NCBI GenBank assembly: GCA_002342785.1
Contig: DDQV01000132.1
Location: 12,747 to 26,144 of the forward strand
Reading direction: 5' to 3'
DNA: 13,398 nucleotides
DNA from: Fusobacteriaceae bacterium UBA2433
Lineage (GTDB): Bacteria; Fusobacteriota; Fusobacteriia; Fusobacteriales; Fusobacteriaceae
The notes below the pieces were generated by a model. The model worked only from the letters and a program-made list of their open reading frames with translations, ran no database searches and was not told the DNA's origin. The position numbers and the translations under genes are program-made. Shown here in pieces: positions 1 through 4,947 of this stretch; position 1 is the stretch's first letter, and each line of letters starts with the position of its first letter.

Positions 1-4
1 TAAA

Positions 5-57
5 AAGTAGCCTTAGTGGTATCAGAAATAGCCTTAAGGGGTCACTCAGTAGCCTTA
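5..57. repeat. Iteron-like direct repeats (3 copies, 21-bp period)
   Basis: The octamer TAGCCTTA occurs at 8-15, 29-36 and 50-57, so the starts are exactly 21 bp apart, about two helical turns. The base before the octamer is G, A and G, and the first two copies share a further GG a few bases downstream. A related AAGCCTTA lies at 373-380, upstream of the adjacent small gene. The array begins just past that gene's stop and may continue beyond the window edge. Spaced cores on one face of the helix are typical of iterons in Rep-controlled plasmid or phage-plasmid origins, or of an operator array. No Rep gene is visible, so the replication role is inference. Confidence 0.5.
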
Positions 58-63
58 TTTTAC

Positions 64-348
64 CTAAAAATTATTACATTCTACAATATATCTATACCTA
101 CCTCCTTCCTTCTTCCATCTACTTAAAATTCCCAATCTACTCAAATGACTCATTGATTTTTTTATCCCACTTACAGATATTTTTATGTTTTCACCATAAT
201 CTTTTACTGAAAACTCAAATTCTTCATAAGCTTCAAGCATGATTCTAATGAGTAAGATCTTATCTACTTTAGATAGATCCTCTCTAGATAAGATATCTTT
301 CATATGAATAATGGGATTTGATCTATGTCTAATAAATATATCTTCCAC
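64..348 (-). CDS. Small winged-helix-like DNA-binding protein (unidentified)
   Basis: I do not recognise a named family. The 94-residue product is mostly helical. Residues about 20-75 (SREDLSKVDKILLIRIMLEA through ISVSGIKKSMSHLSRLGIL) look like the wHTH fold found at the N-terminus of replication or replisome-organiser proteins: a helix, a recognition helix and then a basic wing ending in GRYRYIV. The start is unsettled. The listed GTG directly abuts AGGAG with no spacer, a TAG codon lies two codons upstream, and the next ATG (303) has no ribosome site. It is the last gene of a five-gene minus-strand series and is followed immediately by the TAGCCTTA repeats, so an origin-related or regulatory role is plausible. 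Protein-coding status is fairly likely; function is inferred. Confidence 0.6.
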   Translation of the reverse strand: MEDIFIRHRSNPIIHMKDILSREDLSKVDKILLIRIMLEAYEEFEFSVKDYGENIKISVSGIKKSMSHLSRLGILSRWKKEGGRYRYIVECNNF

Positions 349-354
349 CTCCTA
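349..354 (-). promoter_or_regulatory. Ribosome binding site abutting a GTG
   Basis: The minus strand reads TTTTTAGGAGGTGGAAG. The Shine-Dalgarno core runs straight into the only upstream in-frame start-like codon (GTG 348-346). A spacing of about 8 bases from AGGAGG would fall on ATA, not a standard start. The site supports translation here but leaves the exact start open. Confidence 0.5.
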
Positions 355-375
355 AAAACTTTAAGAATTTAAAAG

Positions 376-463
376 CCTTACACTAGGTTAAAGTAAGGAT
401 CCTACCAAGAACTAAGAAATATTTTTTCTTGATTATGTCCTTACTTTTTCCTAGGTAAAGTAC
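376..463. promoter_or_regulatory. Paired imperfect repeat with dyads (possible operators)
   Basis: This 154-base gap (349-502) upstream of the small wHTH gene carries two related units. At 376-398, CCTTAC and GTAAGG form an inverted repeat around CTAGGTTAAA. At 439-463, CCTTAC is followed by a T-run, CCTAGG and TAAAGTA, with TACTTT (442-447) inverted against AAAGTA (457-462). Both share CCTTAC...CTAGGT(T)AAAGTA in the same orientation, 63-68 bp apart. Repeated dyads before a DNA-binding gene suggest autoregulatory operators. No convincing -35/-10 pair was found here. Confidence 0.4.
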
Positions 464-502
464 AATTAAAGTTTCAATATCTTTTTAATAATATGATCTC
501 TA

Positions 503-937
503 TTATTTTTTAGTTTCTATATCTACTACTATCTTTAAGTAAAGTAGATATAGTGTTAAAGTAAAATAAATAAATTCATATTTATCTTTAAATACCTCAT
601 CCTTTATACTTTGAAATATTAATTTTTCTAGATGAAGAAACTCCTCTTCAACAATTTTTTCTACAGGAATTAGTTTTTGTCTATCTCTCATAAATATCTC
701 CCAATATTTATAACTGAGAATAATCTTAGTAGGTTCCTCTAGTAAATATCTAAAAGCAAATGCATAGTTTTCTGCAATCTTTCTAAATATTTTTTTGTTT
801 TCTATATCCATTGAATGGATTTTTTGATTCTCAATCAAGTACAAATAATGAAATAATTCATGGTTTCTAACTAACTCTACTTTCTCCTTATTTTTTCTAA
901 TGTTTATAAGAAAGGGTAGAGCAGTCTCAACTATCAT
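503..937 (-). CDS. Hypothetical helical protein in a phage/plasmid-like cluster
   Basis: Not recognised. The start at 937 is chosen because AAGGGAG precedes that ATG by about 6 bases; the longer frame would start at a TTG inside the tail of the upstream gene with no ribosome site. The product is 144 residues, rich in Ile, Leu, Glu, Lys and Phe. It has no signal peptide, and its hydrophobic C-terminal segment (FIYFTLTLYLLYLKIVVDI, about residues 120-138) could be a buried helix or a single membrane helix. It follows the coiled-coil gene by about 22 bases, so the two are probably co-transcribed. There is no catalytic motif and no function is proposed. Confidence 0.7.
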   Translation of the reverse strand: MIVETALPFLINIRKNKEKVELVRNHELFHYLYLIENQKIHSMDIENKKIFRKIAENYAFAFRYLLEEPTKIILSYKYWEIFMRDRQKLIPVEKIVEEEFLHLEKLIFQSIKDEVFKDKYEFIYFTLTLYLLYLKIVVDIETKK

Positions 938-942
938 AACTA

Positions 943-950
943 TCTCCCTT
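943..950 (-). promoter_or_regulatory. Ribosome binding site fixing the start at 937
   Basis: Minus-strand AAGGGAG with ATAGTT before ATG gives standard spacing. It lies inside the longer open frame, so the shorter start is preferred. Confidence 0.65.
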
Positions 951-959
951 GTACCCAAC

Positions 960-1271
960 TTACTCAACTGATTCTGTATAGTTATCTATGTAATATTGAT
1001 AAGCTTCTGCTTCTATCACTCTAGTTTCTAAATTTTCTAGAGTTGTTTCCGATCTAGATATCTCTTTTTCTACTGTTTCCTTCCATTCAGCATAATCAGT
1101 ATAATTAGAATAATCTGGCATAGGTTCCCCTGCTAGTTCTTTTTCTCCAAGGAACTCAAGAGTTGCTTTGTCATCAGCAAGCTCTTTTAAATACGCTTCT
1201 TTTTTCTCATAAGTTTTATTAATTTTGGCAATAGTTTCAGACAACAAAGCTTTCTTTTCTGCTATCTCCAT
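960..1271 (-). CDS. Small coiled-coil protein, hypothetical
   Basis: The 103-residue product is very charged. Residues 1-45 (EKKALLSETIAKINKTYEKK onwards) and about 66-92 (KETVEKEISRSETTLENLE) show heptad-like spacing of hydrophobics and are predicted as two coiled-coil helices, separated by a Pro/Tyr/Asp-rich linker (GEPMPDYSNYTDYAEW). AGGAGG lies 7 bases before the ATG, a very good start. The layout resembles small accessory or structural proteins of phages, but I cannot name a family. It sits between an excisionase-like HTH gene and the unknown helical protein on the same strand. Confidence 0.75.
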   Translation of the reverse strand: MEIAEKKALLSETIAKINKTYEKKEAYLKELADDKATLEFLGEKELAGEPMPDYSNYTDYAEWKETVEKEISRSETTLENLETRVIEAEAYQYYIDNYTESVE

Positions 1272-1355
1272 AACCTAACCTCCTCTTACTTAAAAAAACG
1301 ATATCCGTGACCAAAAAATTTAAATTTAATCTACCCTACAAATATATATTAAGAG

Positions 1356-1553
1356 TTAATCAAATTTTTTTAAATAATTTATAGCATCTGAAGGTTTTAT
1401 AAGATAGCACCTCAATACTTTTTTAGCAATTAAACGTTTATTCCTGATATCTTTTCTAATTGTAGAACAATCTAATCCTAATATCTCAGCAAGGGACCTT
1501 ACAGTAAAATATTCTAGATCTCCTTCTAATAATTTTTTTAACCCATAATCCAT
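1356..1553 (-). CDS. Excisionase/MerR-type helix-turn-helix protein
   Basis: At 65 residues this is the size of stand-alone HTH_17/Xis-type proteins. Residues 16-37 (FTVRSLAEILGLDCSTIRKD) match the usual layout of a helix, a Gly-containing turn and a recognition helix. They are followed by NKRLIAKKVLRCYLI as a basic wing and PSDAINYLKKF as the final helix that closes the 'read the condition, then bind' fold of this family. AGGAGG with about 6-base spacing supports the ATG. Family members bind DNA as recombination directionality factors or as regulators. A recognisable promoter lies just upstream (1626-1654). No integrase is in the window, so excisionase versus regulator is undecided. Confidence 0.75.
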   Translation of the reverse strand: MDYGLKKLLEGDLEYFTVRSLAEILGLDCSTIRKDIRNKRLIAKKVLRCYLIKPSDAINYLKKFD

Positions 1554-1625
1554 ATATTTCCTCCTCTTATTAAAATATATAAATTATCTTTTTTAAAATA
1601 AAAACTATATAAATTTTTTAATTTT

Positions 1626-1654
1626 TTTATCCTAAAAAAGATAAAATTTGACAA
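1626..1654 (-). promoter_or_regulatory. Probable sigma-70-type promoter for the HTH gene
   Basis: On the minus strand, TTGTCA (1649-1654) and GATAAA (1626-1631) are separated by 17 bases. It lies between the DUF1353-like gene and the HTH gene, about 75 bases upstream of the HTH ATG. It matches the consensus reasonably (5/6 and 4/6), but the surroundings are so AT-rich that chance matches are common. Confidence 0.45.
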
Positions 1655-1673
1655 TAATAAAAAATATAGTTTC

Positions 1674-2060
1674 TTAAAATAAAGCTCTCCATCCAAATAT
1701 CCTTACTCCTAAGTAAACCCATATTGATCTTATAAGGCTCATTCCATCTTCCCTACATATTTTTTTTAGTAAGGTATCAGCAGTTTTTCTATATGAAGAT
1801 CTTATATATCCATCTCTAATTAATTGGTATAAACAATCATGAACAAGGGACCCCCGCATGAAGTCTTTTGTATCTATTGCAGGACCACTTGGTCCATCCC
1901 AACAATACCCTTTTAAAATCTTTAATTTTAAAGTTTTTTCATTAAATATAAAATATTTTTCTTTAATTGGTTTAAGTAATTTAGGTTTTAAAATCATAAA
2001 AATTTCCATCTCCAAAAGTTTATATTTATATTTTTTATCTTTTATAAATTTGTATCTCAT
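1674..2060 (-). CDS. DUF1353-like phage-associated protein
   Basis: The 128-residue product carries the hallmarks I associate with DUF1353 (often encoded in phages and prophages, function unknown): GYCWDGPSGPAID at residues 51-63, SLVHDCLYQLIRDG with His74-Asp75 at 71-84, a conserved R..AD at 91-95, and REDGMS..R..WVYLGVR..G at 103-123. The N-terminal 45 residues are Lys/Ile-rich and look divergent. The start is supported by AAAGGGGGG six bases before the ATG. It is the first gene of the left-hand accessory series, behind a palindrome (2129-2146) and a strong distal promoter (2386-2414). It supports a phage or phage-derived origin for this side of the window. Confidence 0.75.
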   Translation of the reverse strand: MRYKFIKDKKYKYKLLEMEIFMILKPKLLKPIKEKYFIFNEKTLKLKILKGYCWDGPSGPAIDTKDFMRGSLVHDCLYQLIRDGYIRSSYRKTADTLLKKICREDGMSLIRSIWVYLGVRIFGWRALF

Positions 2061-2128
2061 AAGTTACCCCCCTTTAAAATATTTTTTATACTTAGAGTAT
2101 TACATATTTTTAAAAATTTGTTTTCCAA

Positions 2129-2146
2129 ATTCCTGTTAACAGGAAT
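2129..2146. promoter_or_regulatory. 18-bp perfect palindrome, possible operator
   Basis: ATTCCTGTTAACAGGAAT is a perfect palindrome centred on GTTAAC, 69 bases upstream of the DUF1353-like ATG. On the minus strand it lies just before a weak promoter-like pair (TTGGAA, then TGTAAT 18 bases on). Position and symmetry fit a dimeric repressor site. A GGCC-T5 tail on the plus strand would allow a terminator reading, but no plus-strand gene ends here. Confidence 0.45.
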
Positions 2147-2457
2147 GGCCTTTTTATTTCCTGCTAAAATTTTAAATTTTTTTTAAAAAAATTCATTTAA
2201 AAATATTAATTTAATAGTACAACTATACTTAAAAATAATTAAAATTCAGACTTTCAAAAAAAATTAAAAAAAATAATTGAAAATAAAGAAAAAATATTCA
2301 AAAAATATTTCAAAAAAAATCATAAAATCATCTCTTTTATTTTAAAATTTTATTAGAAAAATAAAATTATATCTCAAACAATTTAAGTATAATTTTTAAT
2401 TTTAAGCATGTCAATAGTATTTTTTAATTAAAATAAAAAAAATTCAAAAAATCAAAA
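2147..2457. other. Extremely AT-rich non-coding tract
   Basis: About 310 bases made almost wholly of A- and T-runs, with a few isolated G/C. There are no convincing genes on either strand. It contains a near-consensus minus-strand promoter (2386-2414) and, downstream of it, a 19-codon Phe-rich reading frame at 2264-2323 that I do not call as a gene. The tract separates the phage-like small genes from the vanZ/galU/polysaccharide side and may be a bent-DNA or silencer-binding region. Confidence 0.6.
2386..2414 (-). promoter_or_regulatory. Near-consensus promoter with long leader
   Basis: On the minus strand, TTGACA (2409-2414) and TATACT (2386-2391) are separated by exactly 17 bases: 6/6 and 5/6 to consensus. 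It reads toward the DUF1353-like gene, which would leave a leader of about 320 nucleotides. The isolated G/C bases that make up TTGACA stand out from the surrounding A/T tract, which raises confidence. Confidence 0.6.
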
Positions 2458-2478
2458 AAAGAGAGAAAATCTCTCTTT
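2454..2478 (-). terminator. Rho-independent terminator downstream of vanZ
   Basis: AAAGAGAGA (2458-2466) and TCTCTCTTT (2470-2478) form a perfect 9-bp stem with a 3-base loop. On the minus strand the stem is followed by a U-run (from the A-tract 2454-2460, partly in the stem). It would stop vanZ transcription about 330 bases after the stop codon and insulate the left-hand genes. Confidence 0.6.
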
Positions 2479-2503
2479 AAAATATAAATTTAAAATCTAA
2501 ATC

Positions 2504-2767
2504 TTTTTTGTCACGAATTACTCGAAATTAAAAGATTATACTGCTATAACACAGATGCTTTTTCTTTTTTTGTCGCAGATTTCTCAGATTATCTCAGATT
2601 TAAAACCATAAACCTTTTTTTGCCACCAAAGGTATACGAGTATTAATTTTTTTCATACTTAAAGAAAAAAAATTAAATGTATCACCAATTAAAAAAATTA
2701 CTGCTACATCACAGGAGCTTACAACCTTTTAGATTTATTCGTGTCATTCGTGACTAAGTTTTTTATC
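2504..2767. repeat. Composite word-repeat block, left of vanZ
   Basis: Several modules, most beginning with a T-run: 2504-2560 (GTCACGAATTACTCGAAATT head), 2565-2600 (GTCGCAG, then two TCTCAGATT-like words), 2615-2640 (GCCACCAAAGG) and 2699-2767 (ending TTCGTGTCATTCGTGACTAAG, then T6). Positions 2510-2560 match 3297-3347 in the right block with only four mismatches in 51 bases. Positions 2699-2760 match the second half of that same unit. The left copy therefore looks like the right-hand unit split by about 138 bases that carry other modules. A 22-base core occurs at 2539-2560 and 2699-2720 here and again at 3326-3347. Non-coding on both strands. Confidence 0.8.
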
Positions 2768-2806
2768 TTTTTTCTTTTTTTATTTTTTTATCTTTTTTAT
2801 AATTTA

Positions 2807-3247
2807 TCATGAATTTTTATTTTTTATATTTAATCTATAAAGAAGAAAAGAAAATTTAATCGTAAAGGCCCCTAATATTCCTCCTAAGGAATCTATAAAC
2901 ACATCTCTAACTTGTGCACCTCTTCCAGGAACAAAATACTGATGAAGCTCATCTAAGCCTCCTAGAATAAAAACTATAAAAATACTTTTTTTCAAACTTC
3001 CTGTAATAAGAAAGATTCCAACTCCACCTAAAAAATATAAACTAAGGTGAGCTGTCTTTCTTATTCTCTTAGACATAATTAGATATTTTTTTGTTTTTAA
3101 AGCTACATCTTCTTTAGTAACTAATCTAAGAGCTATCAAAGTTCTTCCAGATTGATTAGCAGATTCATTTCCAGGTTTAGATGAAAACCAAAATGTAATA
3201 AAAAAAATACTAATTAATATTATCTTTCCAATTGTTTGTCTTTTCAT
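2807..3247 (-). CDS. VanZ-family membrane protein
   Basis: The 146-residue product shows the VanZ-like pattern: a first membrane helix (residues 7-22) ending in FSSKPGNES, then RKTAHLSLYFLGG (63-75) opening the second helix, a third helix about 87-98, DELHQYFVPGRG (99-110) with AQVRDVFIDSLGG (111-123), and a last helix about 118-137. These Glu/His/Arg/Asp residues at the membrane face are the family's conserved set. The founding member is linked to low-level teicoplanin resistance, but most chromosomal members have no assigned role. AGGGAG lies 5 bases before the ATG. The gene stands alone between two repeat blocks, with its own terminator and possibly a repeat-borne promoter. Confidence 0.88.
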   Translation of the reverse strand: MKRQTIGKIILISIFFITFWFSSKPGNESANQSGRTLIALRLVTKEDVALKTKKYLIMSKRIRKTAHLSLYFLGGVGIFLITGSLKKSIFIVFILGGLDELHQYFVPGRGAQVRDVFIDSLGGILGAFTIKFSFLLYRLNIKNKNS

Positions 3248-3272
3248 AATTACTCCCTGTAGAATTTTTTTA

Positions 3273-3301
3273 ATTTAAAATAAAAATCTTTTTTTTGTCA
3301 C
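3273..3301 (-). promoter_or_regulatory. Possible vanZ promoter whose -35 lies in a repeat
   Basis: On the minus strand, GTGACA (3296-3301, the edge of the palindromic repeat) is followed after 17 bases by TTAAAT (3273-3278). The implied start near 3266 gives a leader of about 20 bases that contains the vanZ ribosome site. The -35 is 5/6 and the -10 only 4/6 to consensus. Confidence 0.35.
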
Positions 3302-3400
3302 GAATTGCACGAAATTAAAAGATTATACTGCTACAACACAGAAGCTTATAACCTTTTAGATTTTTTCGTGTTCATTCGTACCATTCGTGATTAAGTTTTA
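3289..3400. repeat. Palindromic repeat unit, right of vanZ
   Basis: A roughly 100-base near-palindrome. The left arm GTCACGAATTGCACGAAA (3297-3314) is complementary to the right-arm words TTTCGTG (3364-3370) and CATTCGTGAT (3382-3391). Inner segments AAAAG/CTTTT and ATTATA/TTATAA also pair. The centre (about 3328-3345) is the shared core. It starts after a T8 run and ends with TTAAGTTTTATT. It is a direct-orientation copy of the left block. The arms resemble a small inverted-repeat element; no target-site duplication is evident. Confidence 0.8.
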
Positions 3401-3419
3401 TTTTTCTTATGTGTGAAGA

Positions 3420-3545
3420 TTGGTGGTCATTGGTGGCTAAGTTTTTTTATCTTTTTTCTTTTTCTGTGTAATTTGTGTAATCTGTGACTAGTTTTTAATC
3501 TTTCCTTTGTGTGTCTTTGTGTTCTCTTTTCTTTGTGCTGAATTT
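3420..3545. repeat. Three further word modules between galU and the palindromic repeat
   Basis: Three units follow the same plan, a short word repeated and then a (C)TAAG/CTAG-T-run ending: TTGGTGGTCATTGGTGGCTAAG-type at 3420-3441, CTGTGTAATTTGTGTAATC plus TGTGACTAG at 3464-3491, and CTTTGTGTGTCTTTGTG, then CTTTGTGCTGAA, at 3505-3542. Each is followed by a T-run and, for the first two, ATC. No reading frame of interest runs through them. Together with the flanking palindromic unit they fill the whole 310-base vanZ-galU gap. Confidence 0.75.
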
Positions 3546-3557
3546 TTATATTATCAA

Positions 3558-4427
3558 TTACATTTCTTTTAAATATTCTTTTAGTCCTTTAGCTGTTTCC
3601 TCATTTCTCATTCCAAAATCTATATTAGCTTTTAAAAGTCCTAACTTACTTCCAATATCATATCTTTTTCCTTTAAACTTATATGCGCTAACATTGTTTC
3701 CATCTTTTATCATAGACAAAATTGAATCTGTAAGTTGTATCTCACCACCTACTCCTGGTTTTTGATCTTCTAGATGTTTAAATATATCACTAGTTAATAG
3801 GTATCTTCCTAAACAAGCCATCTTAGAGGGCGCATCTTCTAATCTTGGTTTTTCTATAAAATCTGACATTAAAACAGTATCTTCATCTAAACTTTTAATT
3901 GGTTTTACTATCCCATATTTAGATACATCTTCATCTGCTACTTCTTGTACTCTTATAACACTATTTCCATGTTTTTCATAATTTTCTATAAGTTGTTTAG
4001 TTACTTGTTTTTCTTCGTTATACATAATATCATCACCTAAAGCAATAACAAATGGTTCATCACCTATAAATGGTTTTGCTTTTAATATTGCATGACCTAA
4101 TCCAAGGGGTTTATTTTGTCTTACATAAAAAATATTAGCCATAGATGATATGTATTTTATTTTTTCTAAAAGTTCTAACTTACCTTGTTCTTCTAAAGTT
4201 TTTTCTACTTCAAAAGAATAATCAAAGTGATCTTCTATAGAGTTCTTATTTCTTCCTGTTACTATTACAATATCTGTTATCCCTGATTCTACTAATTCTT
4301 CTATTATATATTGCAGAGATGGTCTATCTACAATTGTTAACATCTCCTTAGGTTGAGCCTTAGTTGCAGGTAATACTCTAGTTCCAAGTCCTGCGGCTGG
4401 TATAACTGCTTTTGTAATTTTTTTCAT
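3558..4427 (-). CDS. galU: UTP-glucose-1-phosphate uridylyltransferase
   Basis: Makes UDP-glucose from UTP and glucose-1-phosphate in the cytoplasm, feeding polysaccharide synthesis. The 289-residue product is full length for bacterial GalU. Visible motifs: AAGLGTRVLPATKAQPKEM (11-29, nucleotide binding), LGDD (130-133), EKP (192-194), GVGGEIQLTDS (225-235) and KGKRYDIGSKLG (252-263). The frame extends six codons upstream, but GGAGG lies inside that extension and directs the start at 4427 (MKKITKAVIP). It follows the polysaccharide operon but lies beyond a strong terminator, so it is probably transcribed separately or by read-through. It is less AT-rich than the glycosyltransferase genes, like a housekeeping gene. 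Confidence 0.96.
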   Translation of the reverse strand: MKKITKAVIPAAGLGTRVLPATKAQPKEMLTIVDRPSLQYIIEELVESGITDIVIVTGRNKNSIEDHFDYSFEVEKTLEEQGKLELLEKIKYISSMANIFYVRQNKPLGLGHAILKAKPFIGDEPFVIALGDDIMYNEEKQVTKQLIENYEKHGNSVIRVQEVADEDVSKYGIVKPIKSLDEDTVLMSDFIEKPRLEDAPSKMACLGRYLLTSDIFKHLEDQKPGVGGEIQLTDSILSMIKDGNNVSAYKFKGKRYDIGSKLGLLKANIDFGMRNEETAKGLKEYLKEM

Positions 4428-4432
4428 ATTTA

Positions 4433-4437
4433 CCTCC
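4433..4437 (-). promoter_or_regulatory. Ribosome binding site fixing the galU start
   Basis: GGAGG with TAAAT before ATG. It sits inside the longer open frame and so rules out the upstream ATG at 4445. Confidence 0.8.
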
Positions 4438-4471
4438 ATCTTCATAAAAAAATTCTAATATAAAAAATTCT

Positions 4472-4516
4472 AAAAAAAAGTACAGAAAATAGATTTGCTA
4501 TCTCTGTACTTTTTTT
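4472..4516 (-). terminator. Strong rho-independent terminator closing the polysaccharide operon
   Basis: AGTACAGA (4479-4486) pairs with TCTGTACT (4503-4510), extended by an inner ATAG/CTAT and a 5-base loop. An A-run lies on the left (4472-4478) and a T-run on the right (4511-4516). On the minus strand the stem is followed by U7, so it ends the manC/ugd-remnant transcript just before galU. The symmetric tails mean it could work in both directions. Confidence 0.85.
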
Positions 4517-4551
4517 AATATACATTTTAATTTTATATTTTTAATATATAA

Positions 4552-4947
4552 TTAATCTCTTGCAAATAGATCTCTTGTATATATTTTTTCCTCTACATCA
4601 CAAAGATCATCACTAAGTCTATTAGTAACTATTACATCTGATATTTTTTTAAATTCATCTAGATCTTTAATAACTCTTGAATTAAAAAATGATTCTTTTT
4701 TTAATACTGGTTCATAGATAACTACCTCTACTCCCTTAGCTTTTAATCTTTTCATAACTCCTTGTACTGCTGAAGCTCTAAAGTTATCTGAATCCATCTT
4801 CATAGTAAGTCTATAGATTCCAACTATTTTTGGATCTCTTTTTAATATCTTTCTAGCTATATGATCTTTTCTTGTTGTATTGGCATCTACTATTGCTTGT
4901 ATTATATTATTAGGAACTTTATCATAGTTAGTTCTCAGTTGTTGTTT
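4552..4947 (-). pseudogene. ugd: 5'-truncated UDP-glucose 6-dehydrogenase remnant
   Basis: The frame encodes only the C-terminal third (about 131 residues) of a HasB/Ugd-type dehydrogenase: KQQLRTNYDKVPNNIIQAIV, GIYRLTMKMDSDNFRASAVQ, VVIYEPVL, VTNRLSDDL, and the family's terminal YTRDLFARD. The NAD-binding Rossmann domain and the catalytic Cys (in the G.CLPKDTKQL motif) are absent. Homology starts just after that motif. The first homologous codon overlaps the manC stop (4946-4948), with no start or ribosome site of its own; an ATG 18 bases into the manC tail is in frame but poorly preceded. This is a recombination remnant, and UDP-glucuronate cannot be made from it. The retained part is free of stops, so the event may be recent. 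Confidence 0.85.

Noticed and set aside
1..57. 21-base period as seven-residue coding repeats
   Set aside because: The plus frame opens with a stop and has no start. The open minus frame has no start codon after an upstream stop, so a DNA-level repeat is more likely.
1291..1316. Degenerate copy of the GTCACGAAT repeat (minus strand GGTCACGGATATCG after a T-run)
   Set aside because: The similarity covers only about a dozen bases and includes common A/T-runs; it could be chance. The short ACG/CGT dyad is too weak to call a terminator.
1858..2139. Plus-strand open frame of 93 codons
   Set aside because: It is antisense to the DUF1353-like gene, starts without a ribosome site and encodes low-complexity Phe/Leu/Tyr sequence from A/T-runs. 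The other plus-strand frames over galU, manC, the acyltransferases, wzy and the glycosyltransferases are shadows for the same reasons.
2129..2160. Palindrome plus T-run as a plus-strand terminator
   Set aside because: No plus-strand gene ends nearby. The position upstream of a minus-strand gene fits an operator better.
2500..3545. CRISPR array
   Set aside because: The repeats are not regularly spaced, the modules differ in sequence, and no cas gene is present.
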